Positions 17,621 to 25,701 of a stretch of DNA of 48,922 nt are shown in pieces. Source of the DNA: Acidimicrobiales bacterium AG-410-I20. Its GTDB lineage: Bacteria; Actinomycetota; Acidimicrobiia; Acidimicrobiales; MedAcidi-G1. The DNA lies in contig QCKS01000008.1 in assembly GCA_003215175.1 (NCBI GenBank), positions 1 to 48,922 of the forward strand. The letters are read 5' to 3'. Position numbers and translations under genes: made by a program. Each line of letters starts with the position of its first letter. Within the stretch, counting starts at the first letter, position 1. The notes beneath the pieces were generated by a model that did no database searches, was not told the DNA's origin, and saw only the letters and a program-made list of their open reading frames with translations.

Positions 17621-19159
17621 TTATTCGAAGGCGTCCGGTATTTCTTGTTTACGTTTTGAAATGAAATCTAGAAGTTTCTGATCAGTTTCGGGATCAATTT
17701 CAGGGGCTTCATAGTTAGCTAGCATTTCTTTCCAGACTTTGTTTGCTCGCTGTACTGTGTCCAACGCTCCGTCCTCTTCCCATTGTTCGAAACTGTCGTT
17801 GTTTGCGATTTCTGATCGAGCAAAAGCAGTTTCAAAATTGCTATAAGTATGTGCAGCGCCCAGAAAATGTTGGCCAGGTCCTGTTTCACGTATGGCGTCC
17901 ATTGCCTGTCCATTTTCTGAAAGATCTACCCCAGAAATAAATTTGGCTAAAAGGCCACATTGGTCAGCATCAATTATGAACTTTTCGTAGCCCATAGCTA
18001 AACCGCCTTCAAGCCATCCGGCTGAGTGGAGTATAAAGTTTGCTCCAGCAGTTACTGTAGGGATCATCGTAGCCATACTTTCAGAAGCGGCTTGCGCATC
18101 TGGTATCTTCGATGCGCATAGATTTCCTCCTGACCTAAATGGAACTCCTAAGCGTCGCGCCAAAGCCGCAACGGTATAAAGAACTAAAGCAGGTTCAGGT
18201 GTTCCAAATGTAGGTGCACCGGTTTGCATAGACATAGAAGATGCAAACGAACCAAAAATAACGGGTGCTCCTGGCTTTACTAATTGAACGAAAGTCATGC
18301 CTGCGAGAGCTTCAGCCAAAGTTTGCGCAGCTACTCCGGCAACAGTCACAGGAGCCATAGCCCCGGCAAGAATAAATGGACTAATCATGGTTGCTTGCAT
18401 GCTTCTGGCATAGGTTTCAGCTGCACCAAGCATTGTGGCGTCCCAAGACATTGGCGAGTTGGCGTTAATAAGACTTGTCATAACGGTGTTCTCTTGAACA
18501 AATTCGTCACCGAAAACAAGTTTGGCCATATCAATTGAATCTTGAGCTCTTTCAGCAGCAGTTACCGAACCCATAAAAGGCTTATCTCCATAACGAAGAT
18601 GGGCGTAAACCATATCCAGATGACGATGCGAAACAGGTACGTCAACAGGTTCACAAACTGTGCCTCCAGATAAATGCATATGCGGACTCATGTAAGCAAG
18701 CTTGACAAAATTGTTAAAGTCTTCAATCGTCGCGTATCTCCGACCATTATCAAGATCTCTAACAAAAGGAGGTCCATAAGCGGGAACAAAAACCATTGAG
18801 TTCCCACCTATTTCTACGGTTCTGCTTGGATTCCTAGCATGATGGGTATAAGTCGACGGAGCAGAATTAGTAACAATCTCTCGACACATCCCCCTTGGAA
18901 AACGAACTCTTTCTCCATCAATTTGAGCACCAGCTTTCTCTAATAGAGACAATGCTGAAGGGTAGTCACTGAAGTTGATTCCAATCTCTTCCAAAATAGT
19001 GTCAGCATTATGCTCAATAGCTGAGAGTCCTTCTTCAGAGACGACTTCTAAGGGTTCTAAAGCTCGAGTCAAATAAGGACGGGTTTCTTCCGCTGCATTC
19101 TTGCGAATTGTTTGACGCGCGGCACGACCTCCTGATCTACGTCTAGGAGTATCACTCAT
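17621..19159 (-). CDS. Trimethylamine/betaine:corrinoid methyltransferase family (MttB-like, no pyrrolysine)
   Basis: A 512-residue member of the MttB superfamily. These enzymes transfer a methyl group from a quaternary or tertiary amine to a corrinoid protein. The frame is uninterrupted and has no in-frame TAG, so this is a non-pyrrolysine member like the glycine betaine enzyme MtgB, not true TMA methyltransferase. The N-terminus is Arg-rich (RRRSGGRAARQTIRK), a feature of such proteins in aerobic marine bacteria. I place the start at the ATG at 19159, preceded by AAAGGGGA; a longer frame to 19306 lies inside the upstream gene. It overlaps that gene by 8 nt. Substrate: glycine betaine favoured by context, others (carnitine, proline betaine, gamma-butyrobetaine) possible. 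Confidence 0.85.
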   Translation of the reverse strand: MSDTPRRRSGGRAARQTIRKNAAEETRPYLTRALEPLEVVSEEGLSAIEHNADTILEEIGINFSDYPSALSLLEKAGAQIDGERVRFPRGMCREIVTNSAPSTYTHHARNPSRTVEIGGNSMVFVPAYGPPFVRDLDNGRRYATIEDFNNFVKLAYMSPHMHLSGGTVCEPVDVPVSHRHLDMVYAHLRYGDKPFMGSVTAAERAQDSIDMAKLVFGDEFVQENTVMTSLINANSPMSWDATMLGAAETYARSMQATMISPFILAGAMAPVTVAGVAAQTLAEALAGMTFVQLVKPGAPVIFGSFASSMSMQTGAPTFGTPEPALVLYTVAALARRLGVPFRSGGNLCASKIPDAQAASESMATMIPTVTAGANFILHSAGWLEGGLAMGYEKFIIDADQCGLLAKFISGVDLSENGQAMDAIRETGPGQHFLGAAHTYSNFETAFARSEIANNDSFEQWEEDGALDTVQRANKVWKEMLANYEAPEIDPETDQKLLDFISKRKQEIPDAFE

Positions 19160-21182
19160 TTTTTCCCCTTTCAGCGGCGCTACGACTTCGTCGCCTTCTT
19201 GCACCCCTATTTTCAGAAGAGTTTTTATCTCTCTCTGGCAATGTAACCACTTTTGACAATTCTGGATACTCAGATGAAAGATGAGGTATTGCCATAGCTT
19301 CAACAAAGTGCATTTGGAAGTCAGGCTCAGTAGCAGTCTCCACTTTCTCTATCTGATTTACGAGCTCTTGAATCTCTGTACGCGCTTGACCAGAAAGAAG
19401 AGCAATTACAGCACCAGTTCCAGCAGCATTCCCAACCGCTTTCACACGATCTTGATCACAATCAGGGATTAGCCCCAACACAGTGGCGTGAATGGTGTCA
19501 ATGTGGCTTCCAAACGCACCAGCAAGATTGATGTAGTCAACTTTTTCAATAGCAAGGTGGTCCATGAGTAGTCGTATACCCGCATACAAAGCTGCTTTTG
19601 CGAGCTGAATTGCACGGACATCATTCTGAGTGACAAAGATTGAAGAGTTCTCTTCGTCAGATTCGTAGAGAAGATACTGAACGGTTCTCTCATTAGGCCT
19701 TAGCCTCGGTGTAGACAATGACTCTGTACCTCCGATGATTCCATCAGTACTAATAATTCTTGATAAATACATTTCGGCTATGACTTCGATGATCCCTGAC
19801 CCACAAATACCGGTCACCCCAGTTGAAGAAACCGCTTCATCGAAGCCGGGCTCATCTGACCACATATCAACTCCGAGCACCTTGAAGCGCGGCTCGCCAG
19901 TTGCAGGATCAATCCTGACTCGCTCAATCGCTCCCGGTGTTGCTCGTTGACCTGAACTAATTTGGGCTCCTTCAAAAGCTGGACCGGTAGGACTAGATGC
20001 AGCCAGAACACGGTTCTTTCCAGAAAGAACAATTTCAGCATTAGTGCCAACATCAACAATGGCAATTACTTCGTCTTCACCGTATTCATGCAATTGCGTA
20101 GCGAGAATCACCGCTGCCGTATCTGCGCCGACATGTCCAGCGATACAAGGAAGTACATGTACGCGAGTAGCGGAATGACATGAAAGTTCTAACTCATCTG
20201 CAGTGAAATTAGCTGCATCTTTCAATCCAAGAGTAAAAGGAGCTTGACCCAACGGTATTGGATCAAGGCCAAGAAATAAGTGGTGCATTACCGGGTTACC
20301 AACAAGAGTAATTTCGAGAATCTCCTCTTTCTTTGCTTCAGTTTCCCTACACAATTCTTCAATTAAGCCGTTCAAAGCCTCACGAACAGCTTTAGTCATC
20401 TCAATTTCCCCACCAGGATTCATCATTGCGTATGAAACTCGACTCATTAAATCTTCACCAAAGCGAATTTGCGGGTTCATTATTCCGGCAGTAGCAAGAA
20501 CAGCCCCAGTGGTTAGGTCGCAAAGGTGTCCGGCAATAGTCGTGGATCCCACGTCAACACCTACTCCGAGAACTCGTTCTTGAAGCCCAGGCCATATGGC
20601 AACAATTTTCTGTTTATCTCTAATACCGACTGTTACGGTTTTTAAATCCGCTTGAGAGTCATTATTTAAAGCAGCTTCGTCAACTTCAAATAGTAAGTCT
20701 GTAAACCCCCACTGAACCTCAAGGGCATCAAGTGCTTCTTCCTTCAACTTTGAGGGTGCACCTGTTTCTAGTTCTATAAAAAATAATTTCAGAACAGGAT
20801 CTAGAACAACTTCACCGAGGTCTATTTCTTTTCTTACAACCTGGCGATGAACCTGACTTTCTTCAGGAATATCCACTACCACATCACCATGAATTGTTGC
20901 TGCACAGCCTAACCGACTGCCCTCTTCTAAAGCCCGCCTCCCTTTGTAGGAAGTTTCTTTACTTCCTTGCGGAGAAAGGCCAATCTCTTGAGAGGAAATT
21001 CCATGTTTCGCAAATTCTCCGAACATAGGTTGGACCTGACATCTACCGCAGATCCCTCGGCCTCCGCAAACAGAGTCAAGATCGACGCCGAGGTGCCTAG
21101 CGGCATCAAGCACCGTTGTTCCGTCAGCAAACTTCCCTCTCAGACCTGAAGGGGTAAAGAAGACAAGGTTCTCTTCACTCAT
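19152..21182 (-). CDS. RamA-like ferredoxin/ASKHA corrinoid reductive activator
   Basis: A 676-residue protein that is expected to reactivate Co(II) corrinoid protein to Co(I) using ATP. The N-terminal domain is a plant-type [2Fe-2S] ferredoxin with Cys39, Cys45, Cys48 and Cys93. A middle linker follows (about 110-200), then an ASKHA-type ATPase region beginning at VGVDVGSTTIAGHLCDL (about 206) with further glycine-rich loops, VDVGTNAEIVLSG and NLAGAFGSHID. The last 20 residues are Arg-rich. It shares the operon with the MttB-like enzyme, pterin methyltransferase and corrinoid protein, which fits RamA/RACo-type function. The start has only a weak ribosome binding site, 30 bp after the upstream stop. 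Confidence 0.86.
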   Translation of the reverse strand: MSEENLVFFTPSGLRGKFADGTTVLDAARHLGVDLDSVCGGRGICGRCQVQPMFGEFAKHGISSQEIGLSPQGSKETSYKGRRALEEGSRLGCAATIHGDVVVDIPEESQVHRQVVRKEIDLGEVVLDPVLKLFFIELETGAPSKLKEEALDALEVQWGFTDLLFEVDEAALNNDSQADLKTVTVGIRDKQKIVAIWPGLQERVLGVGVDVGSTTIAGHLCDLTTGAVLATAGIMNPQIRFGEDLMSRVSYAMMNPGGEIEMTKAVREALNGLIEELCRETEAKKEEILEITLVGNPVMHHLFLGLDPIPLGQAPFTLGLKDAANFTADELELSCHSATRVHVLPCIAGHVGADTAAVILATQLHEYGEDEVIAIVDVGTNAEIVLSGKNRVLAASSPTGPAFEGAQISSGQRATPGAIERVRIDPATGEPRFKVLGVDMWSDEPGFDEAVSSTGVTGICGSGIIEVIAEMYLSRIISTDGIIGGTESLSTPRLRPNERTVQYLLYESDEENSSIFVTQNDVRAIQLAKAALYAGIRLLMDHLAIEKVDYINLAGAFGSHIDTIHATVLGLIPDCDQDRVKAVGNAAGTGAVIALLSGQARTEIQELVNQIEKVETATEPDFQMHFVEAMAIPHLSSEYPELSKVVTLPERDKNSSENRGARRRRSRSAAERGKNE

Positions 21183-21211
21183 GGAACAGAGCGTTCACAA
21201 AAGGTCACGGT

Positions 21212-22105
21212 CTAGTTGCTTGGCCGACGGCGGCCACCACGTCGTTCGCGAGTAGGAGAAGAAGGATCACGATTATCTTTAATCCATTCTGCACAGTCTG
21301 TGTCTGCGCCAATAAGCACATCTGCAGCTTGAATGGCAGTTTTAACGTCTGCATGCAGTGGGTTCATTATGGCAGAAGTCATTCCATGGCTGATTGCCAT
21401 AGCGATAAAAGTGCCGGTAACAGCATGACGGTTCGGTAAACCAAAACTTATATTTGATGCCCCGCAAGTGGTATTGACCTTAAGTTCTTCCCTTAATCGA
21501 CGAACTAAGGCAAATACTTGTTGCCCAGCTGTCCCCATCGCTCCAATAGGCATAACTAATGGATCTACAACAACGTCTTCAGGAGGAATTCCATGATCAG
21601 AAGCTCGTTGGACTATGCGTTTCGCGACCCCAAATCGGACATCAGGGTCTTCAGAAATTCCTGTGTCGTCATTTGAAATAGCGACGACTGCTGCGCCGTG
21701 TTTTGCAACAAGTGGGAGTACTCGCTCCATTACCTCTTCTTCGCCAGTAACAGAATTGACAAGAGCCTTACCTTGGTAGACAGAGAGTCCTGCTTCTAAC
21801 GCTTCAATAATTGAAGAGTCGATTGATAGAGGAACATCAGTAACTGCTTGCACTAATTGAATAGCTTTAGCAAGTAACGCCGGTTCATCAGCTAAAGGAA
21901 TTCCCGCATTTACGTCGAGCATTTGTGCTCCTGCGGCTACTTGAGCGATGGCGTCAGCTTCAACACGGCTGAAATCATCATTCTTCATTTCTTCAGCCAA
22001 GAGCTTTCTTCCAGTTGGATTTATGCGTTCACCAATCATCACAAAGGGACGTCCAAAGCCAATCGTCAGTTCCTTGGTTGCTGAACTCAATAAAGTGTCG
22101 GTCAT
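21212..22105 (-). CDS. Pterin-binding methyltransferase (MtgA/AcsE-like, corrinoid:THF)
   Basis: A 297-residue protein of the dihydropteroate-synthase-like TIM-barrel family, the type that moves a methyl group between a corrinoid protein and tetrahydrofolate. Key segments are IGERINPTGRK (23-33), MLDVNAGIP, PLSIDSS, and VNSVTGEEEVM; VVAISNDDTGI and VDPLVMPIGA complete the pterin pocket. In the MtgABC glycine betaine system the equivalent protein makes 5-methyl-THF. It ends in a basic tail, TRERRGGRRRPSN. A clear AGGAGAG ribosome binding site precedes the ATG. Methyl-THF made here can be oxidised by the MetF-like enzyme downstream. Confidence 0.88.
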   Translation of the reverse strand: MTDTLLSSATKELTIGFGRPFVMIGERINPTGRKLLAEEMKNDDFSRVEADAIAQVAAGAQMLDVNAGIPLADEPALLAKAIQLVQAVTDVPLSIDSSIIEALEAGLSVYQGKALVNSVTGEEEVMERVLPLVAKHGAAVVAISNDDTGISEDPDVRFGVAKRIVQRASDHGIPPEDVVVDPLVMPIGAMGTAGQQVFALVRRLREELKVNTTCGASNISFGLPNRHAVTGTFIAMAISHGMTSAIMNPLHADVKTAIQAADVLIGADTDCAEWIKDNRDPSSPTRERRGGRRRPSN

Positions 22106-22121
22106 AGATCTCTCCTAAGGG

Positions 22122-22433
22122 CTATTCGTCTTCAGACGATTCCACGCCTCCGGATCGTACGAGATTTTTTACGCGTTCAGGCGGGTAGGACGCTTCAATT
22201 TTTTTAACTTCTTCAGCTACAACTGCGGCAAGGTCAGCTCCACATTCTTGAGACTCTCTTCTCCACTGCCTGACATAATCATCTGTTGTTGATAACCCAG
22301 CAACCATAGCTGCCTGATCAATGGCTAATTGGAACCTTGGATCTAGTAAAGCTTTTTCTCTTGTGCGGCCACTTTGTGCGGTAACTTGAGCCGGGATATC
22401 CCGCCAATAGATTGTTATAAGTGAAGAAGCCAT
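22122..22433 (-). CDS. 'Virulence factor' domain small protein (PF13769-like)
   Basis: A 103-residue protein resembling the short domain that databases call 'virulence factor', a misleading name. The start ITIYWRDIPAQVTAQSGR is its hallmark, and RFQLAIDQAAMVAGLSTTDDYVRQWRR forms a probable helical second half. I recall the domain as a regular companion of MttB-like and corrinoid genes in aerobic bacteria, but its biochemical role is unknown. The ATG lies 1 nt after the DUF1638 stop, so translation is probably coupled. A partner of the corrinoid protein or of the activator is the simplest guess. Confidence 0.72.
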   Translation of the reverse strand: MASSLITIYWRDIPAQVTAQSGRTREKALLDPRFQLAIDQAAMVAGLSTTDDYVRQWRRESQECGADLAAVVAEEVKKIEASYPPERVKNLVRSGGVESSEDE

Positions 22434-22434
22434 A

Positions 22435-23073
22435 TTAGGAAATTTCTGTCAGTTGCTGTTCCGAAGGGGTACCAAGTCTTACGATGTTCGAGCCTAATTC
22501 TCCATATCCTGTCTTAACGACCTTAAAAGTAAGGCCTAAGCGTTGTGCGGCTTCTTGGGCTTTGCGTTCAATTTCTGGATCATCCGTTTGAGCGAGATAA
22601 ACAAGACGAGTGTAGGAACCAAAGTAATCAGAAAGAAGTTCAGGATGCTTATCAAGCCAAAGAGCTTGGATGACTAAACGGTCAAAGTGTCTGGTTAGAA
22701 AGTCTGTAAGGTAAAAAGTTCCAATTTCAGAATCTTGAATCTCTGAAAACTGTTCACTGCCAGCAAAGAATTCGTAACAATGTGCTCCAGGGAGACGTTC
22801 AACTTCTAATTCTTCGCAAACTTTGTCTAAAAGGCCGCCAGTGCCGCAGTCTGCGTAACCTACATAAATATTGTCGTAGTCATCTTTAGATTGGGTTACT
22901 TTCTCTCTTACCGCATCAGGAATCAGATCAGGGGTGTTGTGGTAAGAGGCGGGAAGACATTCAATATCTATGGAGTCAAGGCTGTTGATTTTCTTTAATT
23001 CAAGAAGCTCTCTAGATAGCGCGCCACAGGCCACTATAAGGGTTTTTCTTGATTTGGTATCAGACTTTGACAT
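22435..23073 (-). CDS. DUF1638 family protein
   Basis: About 212 residues, matching the DUF1638 pattern: TLIVACGALSREL at the start, IECLPASYHNTP, the cysteine-glycine segment VGYADCGTGGLLD, PGAHCYEFFAG and LVYLAQTD. Several Cys and His residues in short motifs (CG, DCGTGG, HCYEF) suggest a metal or cofactor site, but no reaction is known. The family is recurrent next to corrinoid methyltransferase genes. The frame extends to 23088, but I prefer the ATG at 23073 because AGGA lies just upstream of it. Its stop is 1 nt from the next start. Confidence 0.75.
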   Translation of the reverse strand: MSKSDTKSRKTLIVACGALSRELLELKKINSLDSIDIECLPASYHNTPDLIPDAVREKVTQSKDDYDNIYVGYADCGTGGLLDKVCEELEVERLPGAHCYEFFAGSEQFSEIQDSEIGTFYLTDFLTRHFDRLVIQALWLDKHPELLSDYFGSYTRLVYLAQTDDPEIERKAQEAAQRLGLTFKVVKTGYGELGSNIVRLGTPSEQQLTEIS

Positions 23074-23100
23074 TGTTCCTGAAACCATTCAAAGGTTGGT

Positions 23101-23805
23101 TTACGCTTCTGCAGCGCGTCGTTCAGTAACTAGACGTTTAGCAGTTTCGGCAGCTACTGCAGCATCGCGGCAGTAGGCATCTGCGCCAATAGCTTCTCCG
23201 AATTCTTCATTGAGGGGGGCGCCTCCAACGATGACCATGTATTCCTCTCGAAGGCTTTTCTCAATAAGAGTGTCAATAACTACTTTCATATAGGGCATCG
23301 TGGTTGTAAGAAGAGCCGACATCCCTAAGAGATCTGGTTTGTGTTCGTCAAGTGCTCCCAAAAATTCCTCAACATCGGTATTGATGCCCAAGTCAATAAC
23401 TTCAAAGCCGGCGCCTTCAAGCATCATTCCAACAAGGTTCTTGCCAATATCGTGGATGTCTCCTTTGACGGTGCCGATCACAATTTTGCCTATAGGCTCA
23501 GCCCCAGTTTCGGCAAGCAAAGGTCGCAGAATCTCCATTCCCGCTTTCATTGCGTTAGCAGAAAGGAGAACCTCCGGAACAAACAAAATTCCGTCACGAA
23601 AATCAATACCTACGATTCTCATGCCTTCTACGAGAGCATCGTTGAGAACAGCTGAAGGGTCCCATCCACGCTCAAGCAGAATGTTGGTACCTTCAACAAT
23701 TTCTTCCCCTAGCCCGTCATATAGATCATCATGCATTTGGACCACTAGGTCTTCGTCAGAAAGGTCAGCGAGAATTATTTCTTCTTCTGGTAGCTCTTCA
23801 GTCAT
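23101..23805 (-). CDS. Corrinoid (cobalamin-binding) methyl-carrier protein, MtgC/MttC-like
   Basis: A 234-residue corrinoid protein that carries the methyl group on cobalt. Residues 15-100 form the helical cap (B12-binding_2). The Rossmann-like B12 domain follows with the signature GDIHDIG (115-121), in which His118 is the lower axial cobalt ligand, then SALLTTTM near 163-170 and VIVGGAP at 191-197. It heads the minus-strand methyl-transfer operon, with AGGGGG before the ATG, and its upstream region holds two palindromic operator candidates shared with the divergent iclR gene. The N-terminus is more acidic and slightly longer than archaeal MttC. Confidence 0.92.
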   Translation of the reverse strand: MTEELPEEEIILADLSDEDLVVQMHDDLYDGLGEEIVEGTNILLERGWDPSAVLNDALVEGMRIVGIDFRDGILFVPEVLLSANAMKAGMEILRPLLAETGAEPIGKIVIGTVKGDIHDIGKNLVGMMLEGAGFEVIDLGINTDVEEFLGALDEHKPDLLGMSALLTTTMPYMKVVIDTLIEKSLREEYMVIVGGAPLNEEFGEAIGADAYCRDAAVAAETAKRLVTERRAAEA

Positions 23806-23856
23806 TTTCTGACCCCCTATTAAGAGTGAGACTTAAATATCTCAAACGTAAATCTA

Positions 23857-23885
23857 TTCTTACCTACTTCAAGGTTTTAACTCAA
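23857..23885 (-). promoter_or_regulatory. Candidate sigma70-type promoter of the corrinoid operon
   Basis: Reading the minus strand, TTGAGT (23885-23880) is followed after 17 bp by TAAGAA (23862-23857), the latter extended to TAAGAAT. This would start transcription near 23849, 45 bp before the corrinoid ATG. The palindrome at 23889-23905 ends three bases upstream of the -35, a typical position for an activator. Predicted by eye only. Confidence 0.4.
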
Positions 23886-23888
23886 ACC

Positions 23889-23905
23889 GTCCCATAAAGT
23901 GGGAA
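23889..23905. promoter_or_regulatory. Palindromic operator candidate 2 (corrinoid operon side)
   Basis: GTCCCATAAAGTGGGAA, the same pattern as the other three sites but with the outermost left base changed. The centre is 92 bp from the corrinoid start codon and the site abuts the predicted -35 of that operon. IclR-family regulators typically bind such short palindromes next to their own divergent gene. Confidence 0.65.
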
Positions 23906-23960
23906 AGCCTTCTAGTTGAAAACTCTACTGAATACGAATTAAGCAGTCCAACATCTCTAG

Positions 23961-23989
23961 TTGACTTCCCGTATAGTGGGAAATAGAGT
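23961..23989 (+). promoter_or_regulatory. Candidate iclR promoter with operator in its spacer
   Basis: TTGACT (23961-23966), a 17-bp spacer and TAGAGT (23984-23989) form a plausible promoter about 30 bp before the iclR start codon. The palindrome TTCCCGTATAGTGGGAA at 23966-23982 fills the spacer, so a bound regulator would block RNA polymerase. This predicts negative autoregulation. Confidence 0.5.
23966..23982. promoter_or_regulatory. Palindromic operator candidate 3 (iclR autoregulation)
   Basis: TTCCCGTATAGTGGGAA. It differs from the fhs site by one central base, and the flanks GACT and ATA are also shared, so the conserved block is about 23 bp. It sits in the divergent space between the corrinoid gene and iclR, 35 bp before the iclR ATG. 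Confidence 0.72.
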
Positions 23990-24017
23990 TTTGGTAGCGA
24001 AAAGCTAGGAGTCTCAC

Positions 24018-24770
24018 ATGAAGATTGTTCAAAGCATTGAACGTGCCTTCGGGATACTTCACGAACTTTCTAAAAACTCCGCAGGAATCAGTGAATTATC
24101 ACGCACCACCGGGTTGCCCACAAGTACGGTAGCTCGACTTCTTTATTCACTTGAAAAGACGGAGGCAGTTGAACGCGAAGGAGGAAAGTCTGTTTACCGT
24201 ATAGGACCTTCAATAGTGACAATGGCTTCTAGTGTAAATCCAACGCAAAGATTACTTACCGCAGCACAACCTCACTTAAGAGGGCTTGTAGAGGTACTCG
24301 GCGAAGCAGCTGGACTCGGAATTCCAGCAGGCTATGACGTTCATTACATTGGAGAAATTGACTCTCCTCATCCAATACAAATCCGTGACTGGACAGGAAC
24401 CAGTCTGCCCATGCATATCGTTCCATCAGGAATTATTTTCTTGGCTCATTGGCCTGAAGAAGCTGTTGAAGCTTTTCTTCGCCATCCATTAGATCGTTTT
24501 ACACCAAAAACTGTTATCTCACCTTCAGAAATCCGTCACCGTATTGTTGAGGCAAGAGAAAAGGGCCACGTATGGCTTTTTGAAGAATTTTCTGAAGGAA
24601 TAAATTCAGTTGCAGCTCCAATATTCAACCACGCAGGAGCAGTAGTTGGAACACTGCATAGTCATGGCCCCTCTTTCCGCTTTCCAGCCGAATCCATGGA
24701 AGACGTAATCGCCAATCGAGTTATGCAGACAGCATCTGCCATTTCGGAAACATTAGGCCACACACAGTAG
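24018..24770 (+). CDS. IclR-family transcriptional regulator
   Basis: A 250-residue regulator. Residues 1-70 form the winged helix-turn-helix: IERAFGILHELSKN, then ISELSRTTGLPTSTVARLLYSLEK as the recognition segment. The C-terminal effector domain (about 80-245) has the usual IclR features, including the MHIVPSG and FEEFSEGINSVAAPIF segments. It is divergent from the corrinoid methyltransferase operon, and the intergenic region carries two copies of the shared palindrome, so it is the best candidate for the protein that binds all four sites. The effector may be glycine betaine, a methylamine or carnitine-related; this is inference. Ribosome binding site: AGGAG at 24008-24012. Confidence 0.92.
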   Translation: MKIVQSIERAFGILHELSKNSAGISELSRTTGLPTSTVARLLYSLEKTEAVEREGGKSVYRIGPSIVTMASSVNPTQRLLTAAQPHLRGLVEVLGEAAGLGIPAGYDVHYIGEIDSPHPIQIRDWTGTSLPMHIVPSGIIFLAHWPEEAVEAFLRHPLDRFTPKTVISPSEIRHRIVEAREKGHVWLFEEFSEGINSVAAPIFNHAGAVVGTLHSHGPSFRFPAESMEDVIANRVMQTASAISETLGHTQ

Positions 24771-24791
24771 GCCCAGGAAACACAGGTCTTT

Positions 24792-25619
24792 ATGTCAGCA
24801 ATCTATGGAGTGATCGCAGCGTTAGGTGTGGGGGTTGGAGATCACGTAACCCGAGGATCCGCAGACCGGAGCTTCATTTCACAAGCACTAGGAATCTTTT
24901 TCTTAGGAAATTTTATTTTTGCCTTACTCGCAGTTCTATGGTTTGGGGGAGAATGGCGAGCCGGAGATCTTATAGTCGGCGCTTTAAGTGGGCTGATCGC
25001 AGTAACCGCTATTGGAACGCTTTACCTCGGTTACCAAGCAGCAAGTGCTGGAGTAGTTGGACCTCCAGCAGCAGTCTTAGCTGTAGTCGTCCCAGTTGGG
25101 TTTGATTTAATTTTCGGTCAAGTGCCATCAAACCAAATTTTATTCGGGATAGGGATCGGAGTTATTTCCGTTCTACTCATTTCATTTAACCCACTGTTTA
25201 CTGGGAATTTAAAAAGAGGTATTGGATTTAGCGTCATAGCAGGACTTGGGTACGGATTTTTATTTGTAACACTTGATCAAATTAGTGCGGAGAGCGGGTT
25301 CTGGTCTGCGGTATCTCAGCGCTTAGTCGGATTTCTCATTTTTGCGGGATTTAGTTTGCATCAAGGACGCAAGGTATTTCCTAAAAAAGATGCGGTTGGA
25401 ATTTCTTTGCTTGGCGCACTTTTCGCCAGTATTGGAGCTCTTGCCTTTCTTTACGGGCTCCAACACGGTGACTTAGCCCCAGTCGCAGCCATAGGCACTC
25501 AATACGCAGCGGTTACGGTCGTATGTGGTTATTTCTTTCGAAAAGAGCAACTACGAGTTTGGCAATGGATCGGATTAACAGGAACAGCCATTTCTCTCTC
25601 TCTTATTGTTACGGGCTAA
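24792..25619 (+). CDS. EamA/DMT-family membrane transporter
   Basis: A 275-residue membrane protein with nine to ten hydrophobic segments in two similar halves, the EamA/drug-metabolite transporter layout. Segments such as IAVTAIGTLYLGYQAASAGVVGPPAAVLAVVVPV and SIGALAFLYGLQHGDLAPVAAIGTQYAAVTVV are typical of each repeat's helices 3-5. It follows iclR by 21 bp and is probably co-transcribed, so it may import or export a metabolite of the methyl pathway. Direction and substrate cannot be read from sequence. Confidence 0.8.
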   Translation: MSAIYGVIAALGVGVGDHVTRGSADRSFISQALGIFFLGNFIFALLAVLWFGGEWRAGDLIVGALSGLIAVTAIGTLYLGYQAASAGVVGPPAAVLAVVVPVGFDLIFGQVPSNQILFGIGIGVISVLLISFNPLFTGNLKRGIGFSVIAGLGYGFLFVTLDQISAESGFWSAVSQRLVGFLIFAGFSLHQGRKVFPKKDAVGISLLGALFASIGALAFLYGLQHGDLAPVAAIGTQYAAVTVVCGYFFRKEQLRVWQWIGLTGTAISLSLIVTG

Positions 25620-25659
25620 CTCTGTTAGCTTGCAGAAATTGAAAACATCTTCTCTTCGT

Positions 25660-25676
25660 ATGGGTGACTCACTCAT
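25660..25676. promoter_or_regulatory. Imperfect palindrome upstream of the FAD/GcvT gene
   Basis: ATGGGTGACTCACTCAT has 8-bp arms with one mismatch around a central C. It lies 87 bp before the start codon of the FAD/GcvT gene, in a 143-bp gap with no gene. Possible operator; it is unlike the TTCCC-GGGAA sites. Confidence 0.35.
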
Positions 25677-25701
25677 GGACTGATAGGCTCCAAACTCGTG
25701 G

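Noticed and set aside
17621-19159. Pyrrolysine-containing trimethylamine methyltransferase
   Set aside because: There is no in-frame TAG; the gene is an uninterrupted, full-length non-Pyl member of the family.
23300-23812. A 170-residue + strand open frame opposite the corrinoid gene
   Set aside because: It is fully antisense to a clear gene with B12-binding motifs, has low-complexity Ser/Pro/Arg composition and no recognisable domain.
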